Below, piece after piece: positions 28,116 to 37,997 of a stretch of 64,000 bases of DNA; positions within the stretch are counted from its first letter, which is position 1; each line of letters opens with the position of its first letter. The stretch is from IMG/VR virus record IMGVR_UViG_3300034102_001457, positions 1 through 64,000 of that record; one strand, 5' to 3'. The notes under the pieces are model-generated. The model was not told where the DNA came from, ran no database searches, and saw nothing but the letters and a program-made list of their open reading frames with translations. The position numbers were made by a program, and so were the translations under genes. This stretch comes from a virus.

Positions 28116-30767
28116 ATGGCAGTATCAGATGTCCCAATAATTGGCACGGCTACCAAAACTGGATCGACAACAGCAACAGTAGCATTTGCGGCACCACTTA
28201 ATGATGGTGGCTCTACAATTACTAACTATACTGCCTTATCAACTCCTGGCAGTATAACTGCATCATCGGCAACATCTCCAATTACAGTCACAGGATTAAA
28301 CCCTGGAACAGAATATACTTTTACTGTAACGGCTACAAATGGAGATGGCGTATCTGGTCCTTCTGCTCCAAGTAATAGCATTACAACAGATGCTGTTGTT
28401 CCTGATGCTCCAACTGTTGGAACAGCTACAAAAACTGGAACAACAACTGCAACTTTAGCATTTCTCCCACCAACTTCTAATGGTGGTAGGCCAGTTACTA
28501 GTTATACAGTAACTTCTCTTCCTGGTAGCATTACAGCTACTGGAACATCTTCTCCAGTTTCAATTACGGGACTGACTTCAGGAACACAATATACATTTAC
28601 GGTAACAGCTACAAACTCTATTGGTACCTCTAGCCCCTCACAGGCAAGTAATGCTGTAACTACAGATTACGTAAATCCTAACAGCCCAGGTGCACCAACA
28701 ATTGGAACTGCTGCAAAGACTGGTTCAACAACAGCAAATGTTCCATTCACAGCGCCAGCATCAGATGGCGGATATGCAATTACTACATACACTGCCATAT
28801 CAACTCCTGGTGGTATTACTGGAACACTTTCTCAAGCAGGCAGCGGAACAGTTCCCGTTACTGGACTAACCCCTGGAACAGATTATACATTCGTAGTATT
28901 TGCAACAAACTCACAAGGCGCTGGTAGTAACTCATCTGCAAGTAATACAATTACAACAGATGCAGCAGCACCTAGCGCCCCTTTAAATCCTGTAGCTACT
29001 AAATTAAGCTCAACAACTGCAAGAGTTACGTTTAATGAGCCAGCTACAAGCAATGGAGCAGCAGTAACTACTTACACAGTTACATCAACTCCTGGAAATG
29101 TCACTGCCACTGGATCAGGATCTCCTATTACAGTTACAGGACTAACTGCTGCAACAGCCTATTCATTTACAGTAACAGCTACAAACTCCGCTGGCACATC
29201 TGTTGCCTCAGCGCCAAGTAATCAGATTGTTTCAGATGCCACAGTTCCTGGAGTACCAACTGTTGGTACAGCAGTAAAGCTAACATCAACATCAGCACGG
29301 ATTCCATTTACGCCACCAGCTTCAAATGGTGGAGCAGCAATTTCTAACTACACAGTTACATCAACTCCTGGCAACATCGTTGCCTCATCAACAACATCAC
29401 CTATTACTATTACAGGATTAACTCCTGCGACATCATACACATTTACCGTAAAGGCAACTAACTTTGTTGGAGACGGAAACGCTTCCGCTTCAAGTAACAG
29501 CATAACAACAGACGCAGCAGACGTATTTGCACCAGATGCCCCAACAATAGGAACAGCAACAAAAACAGGATCTACAACAGCAACTGCTGCGTTTACTGCT
29601 CCAGCTTCAAATGGTGGCGCAGCAATCATTGGATACATTGGTACATCAACCCCTGGTGGCATTATTGCTTCATCAACAACATCGCCAATGACTTTCACAG
29701 GATTAACTCCTGCTACACACTATACATTTAAGGTAAGAGCAGTTAACTCTGTTGGCACTGGACCTGAATCAGCTGCAAGTAATATTGTAAATACAGACAG
29801 TGCTCCTCCTGGACCACCAACTGTTGGAATTGCTTCAAAAACTGGAGCAACAACTGCAGTACTTGCATTTACTCCACCAACCGTAACTAACGGTCAGACA
29901 ATTACTGGATACACTGTTTCATCAACCCCAATCGGTGGATCAGGTGCAGGAGCCACATCCCCAATACTTGTGACAGGTCTTACTCCAGCAACAGCCTACA
30001 CCTTTAAGGTTAGAGCGATTACAAGCTCTTCTGAGGGTGAGCAATCAAATTCAAGTAATATTATTACAACTGACTTTGGAAGCTCAGCTAACTACGCTAC
30101 ATTGTCAAATCAAATTGAGACAATCAAGACAAAAATTAATGCTTTAACATCTACAAACTTAAATGCAGAGCAGATTTTGTATGTGTCAAAGTCTTTAGTT
30201 ACTTTATCTGAGGCACTAGGCGTAGAAGATGTTGTTGAAGCCACCGCAAATGCAATTGAAAGAATTGATGATGCTGGAGCGGCAGCAATTACGCTTGTTA
30301 GCGGAACAGCTAATGGGGCAGCAGTTGCAAATCTAAGCAATAAGTATACTGCACTACAGGCAACATATGACAATATTAATCCTAGAGTAACCTCTCTTGA
30401 AGGAGTGATTACAAATCAAGAATCAAATATTGCATCAGCATCAGCCCTAGCAGTAAGCGCTGGATATAATCCATGGCAAATTTTAACAGCTAACAAGCTT
30501 CTAGTAAATAGAGATAGAGTTTTTGTTAACACACCAGCACTTGGCGGTGGAGTAGGTGGATTAACATTAACACTTCCAGCAGGACCTGCAATAGGACATG
30601 TTGTAGAGATAGTAGATATTTCTGGAAATGCATCAACAAACTTCTTTACTATAGCTAGAAATGGCGAAAGAATTCAAGGAGTAGAGGAAGACCTTATCTT
30701 CAACGTAAACAATAAGGCTATGAAATTAATATATTCAAATACTGCAAAAGGATGGAGAATCGCATAA
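28116..30767 (+). CDS. Seven-FN3 adhesin with fibre-type C-terminus
   Basis: 883 aa. Residues 1 to about 650 are seven fibronectin type III domains of about 90 residues each, with the units SNGGAAISNYTVTSTPG and GLTPATSYTFTVKATN repeating closely. The remaining 230 residues (from SSANYATLSNQIETIKTKIN) are a helical neck, related to the small protein at 32117, and a beta cap with TLPAGPAIGHVVEIVDISGN. FN3 repeats on phage tails are thought to give weak binding to cell-surface carbohydrate. Overlaps the next gene as TAATG. Confidence 0.85.
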   Translation: MAVSDVPIIGTATKTGSTTATVAFAAPLNDGGSTITNYTALSTPGSITASSATSPITVTGLNPGTEYTFTVTATNGDGVSGPSAPSNSITTDAVVPDAPTVGTATKTGTTTATLAFLPPTSNGGRPVTSYTVTSLPGSITATGTSSPVSITGLTSGTQYTFTVTATNSIGTSSPSQASNAVTTDYVNPNSPGAPTIGTAAKTGSTTANVPFTAPASDGGYAITTYTAISTPGGITGTLSQAGSGTVPVTGLTPGTDYTFVVFATNSQGAGSNSSASNTITTDAAAPSAPLNPVATKLSSTTARVTFNEPATSNGAAVTTYTVTSTPGNVTATGSGSPITVTGLTAATAYSFTVTATNSAGTSVASAPSNQIVSDATVPGVPTVGTAVKLTSTSARIPFTPPASNGGAAISNYTVTSTPGNIVASSTTSPITITGLTPATSYTFTVKATNFVGDGNASASSNSITTDAADVFAPDAPTIGTATKTGSTTATAAFTAPASNGGAAIIGYIGTSTPGGIIASSTTSPMTFTGLTPATHYTFKVRAVNSVGTGPESAASNIVNTDSAPPGPPTVGIASKTGATTAVLAFTPPTVTNGQTITGYTVSSTPIGGSGAGATSPILVTGLTPATAYTFKVRAITSSSEGEQSNSSNIITTDFGSSANYATLSNQIETIKTKINALTSTNLNAEQILYVSKSLVTLSEALGVEDVVEATANAIERIDDAGAAAITLVSGTANGAAVANLSNKYTALQATYDNINPRVTSLEGVITNQESNIASASALAVSAGYNPWQILTANKLLVNRDRVFVNTPALGGGVGGLTLTLPAGPAIGHVVEIVDISGNASTNFFTIARNGERIQGVEEDLIFNVNNKAMKLIYSNTAKGWRIA

Positions 30768-31702
30768 TGGCATCATTAGACACGCTTTTAACATTATCGT
30801 CAGGACTTAAAGCGTCCGAACTAGCAACTCTAGGAGTAACTGGAGCATCGCTAGGAATTACTCCAGCATCTCTTGGAGTGGTAGATGCAGAATCAAGAAT
30901 GAATAGAGAAGTAACTGACGGCACACGTCGTCCTTACATGATCCCTACAATTACAACAGTAAATGAAAGAAACCAGTCATGGTGGCAAATTTGGTCATCT
31001 GGAGACCCATGGACAGGCTACTACAATTATTTAACTGGAACAACGCAGGCGGATTGCGAAAGAGCATTCTGGTTCTCTCTTGGAACAAATACTAGACAGA
31101 ATACCGTAGGCTATGCTACAAGCTCATTTGACAACAATAGATTAATCTATGCAAAGAACTCTGTAGTAGGAAATGACGATGTTCATATTGCTCACGGAAG
31201 AAACTCCGCATACTCACCATTTAGACTAAGAACTATGTTCCTTAGAAATCATCATCCAACCCTACAAAAGACAGTATCGATGTGGGGAAGCTATTCAAAT
31301 TACTGGGCATCTGGTCATGATGGCTCAGGAGTTTGTATTGGAACACCTAATACAAGCGGTAATTATAATACCGTTACTGATATTAGCTGGTCAGTTCCAG
31401 TAAATAGAACTGGTGGAAACTCATACTACCAGTGGTCATGGAACGTAACAATTCCAGCCAAGACAACTGTAGTTGTTGTACAAACTAATACAATGTACTA
31501 CTGGCAGTCAGGGTATGTTCACTGGTACCTAGATCAAAATATGTTCTATGATTTGCATACTACATTTTCTGATTTCTGGATTCAGCCAGATCTTAAAATG
31601 ACTCAAGCAGCACTTCAATATAATGATCAATTAAATGAATTTAACGTAAAAAGCTCCTGGCGCATTTGGGCCAGAACAGCAGAAATGTTTGGTAACCGAT
31701 AA
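30767..31702 (+). CDS. Tryptophan/tyrosine-rich adhesin
   Basis: 311 aa from the ATG overlapping the previous stop. The N-terminal 45 residues repeat a short unit (ELATLGVTGASLGITPASLG). The body is remarkably rich in Trp and Tyr (SWWQIWSSGDPWTGYYNYLT, SYYQWSWNVTIP, MYYWQSGYVHWYLDQ), suggesting a carbohydrate-binding beta domain. No family recognised; receptor-binding tip protein by context. Confidence 0.65.
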   Translation: MASLDTLLTLSSGLKASELATLGVTGASLGITPASLGVVDAESRMNREVTDGTRRPYMIPTITTVNERNQSWWQIWSSGDPWTGYYNYLTGTTQADCERAFWFSLGTNTRQNTVGYATSSFDNNRLIYAKNSVVGNDDVHIAHGRNSAYSPFRLRTMFLRNHHPTLQKTVSMWGSYSNYWASGHDGSGVCIGTPNTSGNYNTVTDISWSVPVNRTGGNSYYQWSWNVTIPAKTTVVVVQTNTMYYWQSGYVHWYLDQNMFYDLHTTFSDFWIQPDLKMTQAALQYNDQLNEFNVKSSWRIWARTAEMFGNR

Positions 31703-32079
31703 TGTACTACATTAAATTTGACGCAAATAATATTCAAGAGCAGATGATTCTTTCCGAAGAAAATCCAGGTGCTGGATGGCACGGAGTCGGAGAAGATATT
31801 GATGGCAAGATGTTTAAATTAGTATCTGGAGCACCCATTGCTATGACAGACGAAGAGAAAGATGAATATTATCTTTCACTAAAAACTACATATTCATATG
31901 CTGCTCTAAGGGCAGATAGAAATGAAATGCTAATGAGATCAGACTGGACTCAATTACCAAATTCTGGTTTATCAGAAGCAAAAAGAGCAGAATGGGAAAC
32001 CTATAGACAAGCGCTTAGGGACCTCCCAGAAACAATGACGGAAGACCTTGAATATACTCTTCCAGAGGTTCCAGCATAA
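31702..32079 (+). CDS. Tail fibre assembly chaperone-like protein (Phage_tail_APC type)
   Basis: 125 aa. The C-terminal half has RADRNEMLMRSDWTQLPNSG followed by SEAKRAEWETYRQALRDLPE, the signature of the phage tail assembly chaperone-like family (R-x2-R-x2-L-L-x2-S-D-W-T, then W-x2-Y-R-Q-A-L-R-D). It overlaps the adhesin gene (TAATG), fitting a role in folding that fibre. Confidence 0.8.
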   Translation: MYYIKFDANNIQEQMILSEENPGAGWHGVGEDIDGKMFKLVSGAPIAMTDEEKDEYYLSLKTTYSYAALRADRNEMLMRSDWTQLPNSGLSEAKRAEWETYRQALRDLPETMTEDLEYTLPEVPA

Positions 32080-32116
32080 TGAATTTTATGATACAATATT
32101 CTAGAGGAGTAACAAA

Positions 32117-32440
32117 ATGACAACACTTACCGCACAAATTGAGCTAGCAAAGACAAAGATCAATGCTTTGTCAGCAGCTACACTTACATCACAAGACATC
32201 GTATTCTTGGCTAAATCCCTTGAGTCCCTTGGATCACTCCTAGGAGTTAATGACATTGTGGCAGTAACAAATACAAAAATTTCAGAGATAACAAATGCAT
32301 CTAGCGGACAGGTTCAAACAATTACTAATGCTGGGTCTTCTCAGGTAAATGCTGTGGTTACTTCTGGAAATCAACAAATCGCATTAGTACAATCAGCAGT
32401 AGATAACTACAATCTATTCGTAAACATGGGAGTAATATAA
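32117..32440 (+). CDS. Helical fibre-neck protein, 107 aa
   Basis: Begins MTTLTAQIELAKTKINALSA. It closely resembles the helical neck of the FN3 protein (IETIKTKINALTSTNLNAEQ, then SKSLVTLSEALGVEDVVEAT there; AKSLESLGSLLGVNDIVAVT here), so it is either a separated neck module or a small trimeric coiled coil. RBS GAGGAG. Confidence 0.65.
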   Translation: MTTLTAQIELAKTKINALSAATLTSQDIVFLAKSLESLGSLLGVNDIVAVTNTKISEITNASSGQVQTITNAGSSQVNAVVTSGNQQIALVQSAVDNYNLFVNMGVI

Positions 32441-32441
32441 A

Positions 32442-32759
32442 ATGGCACAAATTAGTTTACCAGCAAGAATATTCGGTGGAACAGTTCCAGTAACTGAATC
32501 TCAGGTGTATACAGTTCCAGCGGGAGAGACAGATGTAATTACATCTATTACCCTATGTAACACTACCGATGTTGCACAACAGTCAAGCGCAAAGTTTGCA
32601 GGAATTTTCTTTTACAAGAACATTGACCTAGCACCTCGTCAGATCACAGTTATAGATGTTAAGCAGGTTCTAAATGCAGGAGATGCAATTATTCTCAGTG
32701 CAGGTTTAGCAAACTCTGTTAACGTCTTTATCTCTGGCGTCAAAATAACAACAATTTAA
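32442..32759 (+). CDS. Small beta fibre protein, 105 aa
   Basis: Begins MAQISLPARIFGGTVPVTES and contains VITSITLCNTTD, LAPRQITVIDVKQVLNAGDA and SVNVFISGVKI. The same plan (strand, D-x-x-x-V-L-x-x-G-D-x-I-x-x-x, ISGV end) recurs at 37633, so the two are paralogues. Probably a fibre knob or decoration subunit. Confidence 0.65.
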   Translation: MAQISLPARIFGGTVPVTESQVYTVPAGETDVITSITLCNTTDVAQQSSAKFAGIFFYKNIDLAPRQITVIDVKQVLNAGDAIILSAGLANSVNVFISGVKITTI

Positions 32760-32785
32760 TTAAAAATATTTAGGAGAAATAAAAA

Positions 32786-34297
32786 ATGGCAGTTGCAAAT
32801 ACAGTTACGCAAATTGTTCTACCTGGCATAGACAAGGTAGTTCAAGATCAGACCACGGCAGCACTGGCTTCAAACCCAACAGTCGCAGCGATCATATCAA
32901 ATCTTGCACAGTCTGGAAGCACAGCGCAACTAAATGCAGCAATTGCAAACGCAAATGCCGTAGTTACAGAGCTTCCTTCTGTAAACGCTCTGCCTACATT
33001 TGCAACGTATTCATGCCGAGACAACAGACCGTTTTGGAATATTTACAACAGTAGATTCAGACCAATCGATGCAGGAAGCCAACACACTGACTCAGAACTT
33101 TGGGCACCATGGGCTGGATGGAACTATACAAACTCACTTATTGGCTCAAGCACAGTAACCACATCTTGGAGTCAAGCAACACCATTTCAGCAGGCAGACG
33201 GACACTGGATGATGAGACTTATGGCGGGTAACAGAACTTATACCGCAGTAAATCCTGATGTTATGCAGTCATACATGCCTTACTTTGGAGTTGTTATTGG
33301 AAAGCGTGGAATCAGACAGAACTTCTCTTTATTTAGCTCAAACAACACATTAAGAATTATGGAACGTGGAATTGCTGAAGGATATTACGAAACTATAAAT
33401 CTTAACCAATCAATATATTCTACATGGACTGGACAGGGAGTAACCTATGGTTCAGCTGGCTACAACGATAGAACTAGAACGCTTGTAGTTATTCAAACAA
33501 TAGATGCAAATAATAACTACAGAATGCACATCTGGAAGAACGAAGGAACAGATAGATCTTTAAATAGCGACAATTACTACCCAGGAACACTGGCTGCTTT
33601 CTTAAGAGAAGCAAAAACAGGCCTACTTGATGCAGGTCAAGGCGCTGGAGCGGTTAGCTATGCATTTAGAGATTTCCAGTGGCAAGCAAGCAACTCTCAG
33701 AGCTATGATGAATCAAGATATCGTATGCGTGTGGTAGTTGGAGATAATGGAATTATTGGAATGGCAAGAATGGTTCCTTCAAATCAAAGTCAATATGCAA
33801 CATATAATCCAGCAACTTCACAACTGGTAACATCTTTTAATGCAATTGGACTTACAACTTCATATGGTATTGAGCAGGGTCAAAGATACGGAATGAGACA
33901 TCAAATATCTTGGGACAATAACTGGGTGGCAGCGTATAACTGCTACTACTACTATGGCTCAGGCATGAATGTTTATTTCATTGATACAAGAGATCCTAGA
34001 AATTACTTTATTGGCCAACATGGAACTACAAGCCACGGATGCCAAATAGTTCCTTACCAAGAAGATAAATTCTTGTTTAACGATTCTACTCACAACGTTG
34101 ACAACAACTACGGGCTAAGACTCTTTATTCAGGAGCCGCAAGCGGCGCTAGAAGGAAGAACTACGTCTTCAACTATAGCTAATGGTGGTAACTTAGGTTT
34201 AGTAAACAATCCACAGTGGGGTCTGTTTGATACAGACTACACAAGCACAAATTACCCAGGGCTCCAATCAATGGCGCACTGGACAAGAAGAGTATAA
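32786..34297 (+). CDS. Adhesin A of a duplicated pair
   Basis: 503 aa. After a helical N-terminus the body is rich in Tyr, Trp and Asn, with RDFQWQASNSQSYDESRYRM, GDNGIIGMARMVPSNQSQYA and TSYGIEQGQRYGMRHQISWD followed by NNWVAAYNCYYYYGSG. All these blocks recur in the protein at 35050, so the two come from a duplication. The function is probably receptor recognition with two specificities. No named family. Confidence 0.75.
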   Translation: MAVANTVTQIVLPGIDKVVQDQTTAALASNPTVAAIISNLAQSGSTAQLNAAIANANAVVTELPSVNALPTFATYSCRDNRPFWNIYNSRFRPIDAGSQHTDSELWAPWAGWNYTNSLIGSSTVTTSWSQATPFQQADGHWMMRLMAGNRTYTAVNPDVMQSYMPYFGVVIGKRGIRQNFSLFSSNNTLRIMERGIAEGYYETINLNQSIYSTWTGQGVTYGSAGYNDRTRTLVVIQTIDANNNYRMHIWKNEGTDRSLNSDNYYPGTLAAFLREAKTGLLDAGQGAGAVSYAFRDFQWQASNSQSYDESRYRMRVVVGDNGIIGMARMVPSNQSQYATYNPATSQLVTSFNAIGLTTSYGIEQGQRYGMRHQISWDNNWVAAYNCYYYYGSGMNVYFIDTRDPRNYFIGQHGTTSHGCQIVPYQEDKFLFNDSTHNVDNNYGLRLFIQEPQAALEGRTTSSTIANGGNLGLVNNPQWGLFDTDYTSTNYPGLQSMAHWTRRV

Positions 34298-34307
34298 GGG
34301 GAAAAAA

Positions 34308-34592
34308 ATGAAATTTAATTACTATGATGGAGTCGCATCCTTCAATGAAAACGGCGAATACGAGACAGACATTGTCACATCTTTGCCACATAGACTATCA
34401 GTTGTTGACGGAGTTGTTGTTGACAAATATCCAGGAATGACAGATAATGAAGTAAGGATTGCAGACCACGAAGCAGCACTTGAGCGTTTAGCACAAGATA
34501 GAGCTGAGTGGGATGAGTTGGATGACGAAATTAAAGCAAAAGTAGAGCGCCCAGCAGATTTGCCTGAGCTAGATCTACCAGAAGAGGAATAA
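34308..34592 (+). CDS. Small fibre-partner protein, 94 aa
   Basis: The start is placed at ATG 34308 after AAGGGGAAAAAA, 11 bases past the adhesin stop. Begins MKFNYYDGVASFNENGEYET; the C-terminal half is a long acidic helix (DHEAALERLAQDRAEWDELD, ending LPELDLPEEE). Position directly after an adhesin and the fold suggest a chaperone, as for the genes at 31702 and 36605. Confidence 0.6.
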   Translation: MKFNYYDGVASFNENGEYETDIVTSLPHRLSVVDGVVVDKYPGMTDNEVRIADHEAALERLAQDRAEWDELDDEIKAKVERPADLPELDLPEEE

Positions 34593-34593
34593 A

Positions 34594-35031
34594 ATGCCAA
34601 TTACACAGACCCCTAATTCAGTAGTACCAGCACTTTGGACTTACACATATCTCCAGGCTCCAATCAATGGACAAGGAAAGCCATATTTTAATATCCCAGC
34701 TCAGTTTGTTGATCTAGGAACCAAGTCAAGCGGAACCCTTACCCTAGACTTAGCGGCTTCAAATGTTTTTAGAGTAATTGCTGGAGGTAACTTTACAGTA
34801 GCCTTTTCAAACATTGCAAATACAGCAAGCGTAGCACAATTCTGGCAGATGGAAATAAAGTCTGGCGGAAGCTATACTATCAACTGGCCAGCAGGAATTG
34901 TATGGGATGGTGGCGGTGCTTCAAACATTCAGCCAGTACTATCACTAGATACAACAGTTTTAAATTTTTACACTAGAAATAATGGAACAACAATCTTCGG
35001 ATCATACGCATTCTCAGATTTGAAAATCTAA
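34594..35031 (+). CDS. Fibre cap protein, 145 aa
   Basis: Contains GTLTLDLAASNVFRVIAGGN, then FTVAFSNI, YTINWPAGIVWDGGGAS and LNFYTRNNGTTIFGSYAFSD. This W-P-x-G-V-x-W-x-G-G and L-x-FYT-x-D/N-G-G-T-T pattern is a widespread phage fibre capping domain. It stands between the two paralogous adhesins. Confidence 0.75.
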   Translation: MPITQTPNSVVPALWTYTYLQAPINGQGKPYFNIPAQFVDLGTKSSGTLTLDLAASNVFRVIAGGNFTVAFSNIANTASVAQFWQMEIKSGGSYTINWPAGIVWDGGGASNIQPVLSLDTTVLNFYTRNNGTTIFGSYAFSDLKI

Positions 35032-35049
35032 CATAAATAGGAGAACAAA

Positions 35050-36603
35050 GTGGCAATATCAACAATAGCATCAAACAGTACCTCGGTAGCATTACCAGAC
35101 TTAGACGTATCGGTTTTTAGCAATCTAAATGCTGGATTGAACACAAGCCCTCAGATGCTGTCTATCCTACTGTCATCTACAGCAGCAGTTAGCTTAAGCG
35201 CTTCTATTGCACAGGTAGACTTAATTGATGATAATATTAAAAATAATGCTGTTACAAAAAACCCACCACTTCCTACATGGGCTACCTATACAAATAGATC
35301 TAACGAGCCAGCATTTGTTACTTACGGCAGCAACATGCAGCCTATGTTTGGCGGATACTTAAGAGATGATACAGAAGGTCAAGACTGGCCTGATAGAGGT
35401 GCAAGATATACAAATACATCTCAAGGATCTAGAAGCACTGGACACTCTTCAGTAAAAGGAACTAACTTCCAGCAAGATGAAGGTAACTGGCTTGTACGTC
35501 TACCAGGACACGCCCCTGCTTCAGGTTCTGACGGTCAATTCTCACACTCAGTTTGGTACAACATGGTTAATGAGTACTGGCCATTCTTTGGAACAATGAT
35601 TCAAAAATCAGGAGTTCGTCCAAGAAATTCAATTTATTACAGAAACAACAACTTAGGAATATATCCTAGAAGCGGAGTTTCTCCACTAGAGCATGTTCCT
35701 ATGAGCAGCACATACGCATCATGGACCAACACTAATACTGGATACACAGCTATTTCTTACAACGTTAGAACTAATACTCTAGCAGTTTTAGAGCCTAGAG
35801 ATAACTCAAACAACTACAGACTTCATGTATGGAAAAACGCAAACCCTAATAGAGATTTAGATTCAGAAAACTATACAGCTGGAACTATGCACAGATTTTT
35901 GTTAGAAGCAAAAACTGCGGGAACACCAACAGCATTGACACAAACAGCTTATTACTACTACAACGATTTTCAGTGGCAAGCTAGCTCATCTCAAAACTAT
36001 GATGAGTCAAGAAGAAAAGCATACATTGTTATGGGAGATAACAACCTTGTTGGAATAGCAAGATTTGTTCCTTCAAACATAACTCACTATGCAACATTCC
36101 AGCCTAACTTTGCTACAACTTCTGGAACCCTAACTACCTTGAATGGTATTGGAAATACAACATCATACGGAATTGAGCAAGGCACTTACTTCGGTATGCG
36201 CTACATGCAGACTTGGGACAATAACTGGTTTGCAGCTTATGCGCCATATTACTACTATCAGTCAGGATTCAACTGTATTTGGTTTAACTCGCAAGACCCT
36301 TCAAAGTATTACATTTCACAATGGGGAAGCACCGACTGGGGAGCACAAATTGTTCCTTTCAAGAAGGATAAATTCCTTTTCCACGCAGGATCTTCTAACA
36401 ACGACGGAAACGTAGGTATGAGACTATACGTTGTTGATTTAGGTGGACTTCTAAAATATGGACGGGACTCTGACGGAACAGCGCAGGCGAATGGTTCAAA
36501 CATCAGCCTTTTCAAGTCAACCTTCACATACTCATTTGATACAAGATATCAGTCTACAAATTATCCACTGATTGTTCCAATGGCTGAATGGACACACGGC
36601 TAA
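35050..36603 (+). CDS. Adhesin B of a duplicated pair
   Basis: 517 aa, GTG start 35050 after AGGAGAACAAA. It shares with the 32786 protein the blocks NDFQWQASSSQNYDESRRKA, GDNNLVGIARFVPSNITHYA, TSYGIEQGTYFGMRYMQTWD and NNWFAAYAPYYYYQSGFN, while the N-terminal 70 residues and loops differ. Conserved core with changed loops is what receptor-driven divergence would give. Confidence 0.75.
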   Translation: MAISTIASNSTSVALPDLDVSVFSNLNAGLNTSPQMLSILLSSTAAVSLSASIAQVDLIDDNIKNNAVTKNPPLPTWATYTNRSNEPAFVTYGSNMQPMFGGYLRDDTEGQDWPDRGARYTNTSQGSRSTGHSSVKGTNFQQDEGNWLVRLPGHAPASGSDGQFSHSVWYNMVNEYWPFFGTMIQKSGVRPRNSIYYRNNNLGIYPRSGVSPLEHVPMSSTYASWTNTNTGYTAISYNVRTNTLAVLEPRDNSNNYRLHVWKNANPNRDLDSENYTAGTMHRFLLEAKTAGTPTALTQTAYYYYNDFQWQASSSQNYDESRRKAYIVMGDNNLVGIARFVPSNITHYATFQPNFATTSGTLTTLNGIGNTTSYGIEQGTYFGMRYMQTWDNNWFAAYAPYYYYQSGFNCIWFNSQDPSKYYISQWGSTDWGAQIVPFKKDKFLFHAGSSNNDGNVGMRLYVVDLGGLLKYGRDSDGTAQANGSNISLFKSTFTYSFDTRYQSTNYPLIVPMAEWTHG

Positions 36604-36604
36604 A

Positions 36605-36901
36605 ATGTATTATGCGATACTTGACGGAGAAACTGTAAAGAGATCTGGAACACTAAACACTTTATTTCCAAATTCCTCTTTTCCACTTTCAGGTCCTAAT
36701 GACGACTTTAAAGAAGAGAATGATCTAGTTGAGGTTTTAGAATATTTAGAGCATGACTCAGAAACACAGAAAATGATATTCTGCGACCCATACTTTTTAG
36801 ATGGATCTGTTTATAGAGTTGAGCTTGTAGATTTTACTTCAGAAGAGCTAGAATCAAATCTGGCTGGTATTGAAGAATTTGAATCCTTACAGGGGGAATA
36901 A
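36605..36901 (+). CDS. Small fibre-partner protein, 98 aa
   Basis: The start is at ATG 36605, right after the adhesin stop, not at the upstream in-frame ATG inside that gene. Begins MYYAILDGETVKRSGTLNTL; acidic throughout (DDFKEENDLVEVLEYLEHDS). Its stop overlaps the next ATG by one base. Possibly a chaperone of the neighbouring adhesin or lectin. Confidence 0.6.
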   Translation: MYYAILDGETVKRSGTLNTLFPNSSFPLSGPNDDFKEENDLVEVLEYLEHDSETQKMIFCDPYFLDGSVYRVELVDFTSEELESNLAGIEEFESLQGE

Positions 36902-37623
36902 TGTTAGTAAACCAGAGATCAGTATTTAAGAGATCAAGATACAGCCAGTTTGGCTTACAGCTATGGCTAGACGGCACAGCTGTTGATAACTTTGAAGTAA
37001 CTCCTGTTACAAACAAATGCTTCCTAGCAAAAGAAAGATCTCAGTATCTAAGAAATTTTGTGCAGGCAACTCCAGCAAATCAGCCTACTTACGTAATAGC
37101 AGCAATTAACTCATTGCCAGCACTAAGATTTGATGGCGTAAACCAATTCATGACATTCTCAGACCCTACACTATCATGGCTTGCAAATACATCTTTTACA
37201 TTTTTTTATGTTGCAACCAAAACAGCAAAGACTGGCAGCTCATTTGTTATCGGAGGACAAGGAGTGGCAACAAGATCTAACCTAGCTTTTGGTTATACTA
37301 TTCCTACTTCATCCAGAGCTGTTTTTGGAAATGATGATATCAATGCTATTGTTCCAGCGGTAACTCCTGGACAACCAGAGCTTTATGCTATAAGATACGA
37401 TAACACAAATAATAGAAGAGAAGTTAGAAGAAACGGTGTAACTGTAGCCCTTGGAGCCTCAGACGGAGCCCCATCTAACATGACAGGGCAGACAATCGGA
37501 CGATACCTTTCTACATACGGACAGTTTGACCTAGGCGAAATACTTATTTACAACAGAGCAATAAGTGATTATGAAATGGGTCAGGTTGAAAGAGACCTTA
37601 TTTCTAAGTGGACAATCGTCTAA
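36901..37623 (+). CDS. LamG/concanavalin-like lectin fibre
   Basis: 240 aa. LQLWLDGTAVDNFEVTPV near the start, then LPALRFDGVNQFMTFSD, SFTFFYVATKT, YAIRYDNTNNRREVRRNGVT and GEILIYNRAISDYEMGQVER: the strand order and closing helix of LamG/ConA-like lectins used on tail fibres. Predicted to bind carbohydrate on the host cell surface. Confidence 0.8.
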   Translation: MLVNQRSVFKRSRYSQFGLQLWLDGTAVDNFEVTPVTNKCFLAKERSQYLRNFVQATPANQPTYVIAAINSLPALRFDGVNQFMTFSDPTLSWLANTSFTFFYVATKTAKTGSSFVIGGQGVATRSNLAFGYTIPTSSRAVFGNDDINAIVPAVTPGQPELYAIRYDNTNNRREVRRNGVTVALGASDGAPSNMTGQTIGRYLSTYGQFDLGEILIYNRAISDYEMGQVERDLISKWTIV

Positions 37624-37632
37624 GGATAAAAA

Positions 37633-37965
37633 ATGGCATATGAACCCCAAAGATTTGTTGGCCCTTTAATACTAACTCAATTAGCAACTACCCCACTAGA
37701 GACCTTTGCTAACAAAGCAATTATAAAAAACATTATTGTTTCAAACATTTATAATGGAACATTAAAGTATTCTATCTATGTAGCCCCTGCTGGTGAAGAC
37801 GCTCAAAATTATAACAAGGTTTTCCCAGACATGACAGCCCCAGAAAAATCTATTATCTCTCACGATGTTACAATAGTAGTAAATCCAGGAGACAGAATAT
37901 TTGCTCAGGCTAGCATTCCAGGCGGTATCCTTCTTACCATTTCTGGCGTAGAAGTCATTCCTTAA
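37633..37965 (+). CDS. Small beta fibre protein, 110 aa
   Basis: Begins MAYEPQRFVGPLILTQLATT and contains KNIIVSNIYNGTLKYSIYVA, then SHDVTIVVNPGDRIFAQASI and LLTISGVEVIP. Same plan as the protein at 32442. Fibre subunit by context. Confidence 0.65.
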   Translation: MAYEPQRFVGPLILTQLATTPLETFANKAIIKNIIVSNIYNGTLKYSIYVAPAGEDAQNYNKVFPDMTAPEKSIISHDVTIVVNPGDRIFAQASIPGGILLTISGVEVIP

Positions 37966-37985
37966 ACACTTCTTTGTAAGTGTAG

Positions 37986-37991
37986 TATAAT
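37986..37991 (+). promoter_or_regulatory. -10 box of a leaderless promoter
   Basis: TATAAT, then exactly 6 bases to ATG 37998. TTAAAC (37962-37967) 18 bases upstream is a weak -35. Confidence 0.5.
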
Positions 37992-37997
37992 ATAATT

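Noticed and set aside
28116-30070. Regular DNA repeats of about 270 bases, considered as a CRISPR-like or duplicated non-coding array
   Set aside because: They code for seven FN3 domains in one open frame; the periodicity is that of the protein domain.
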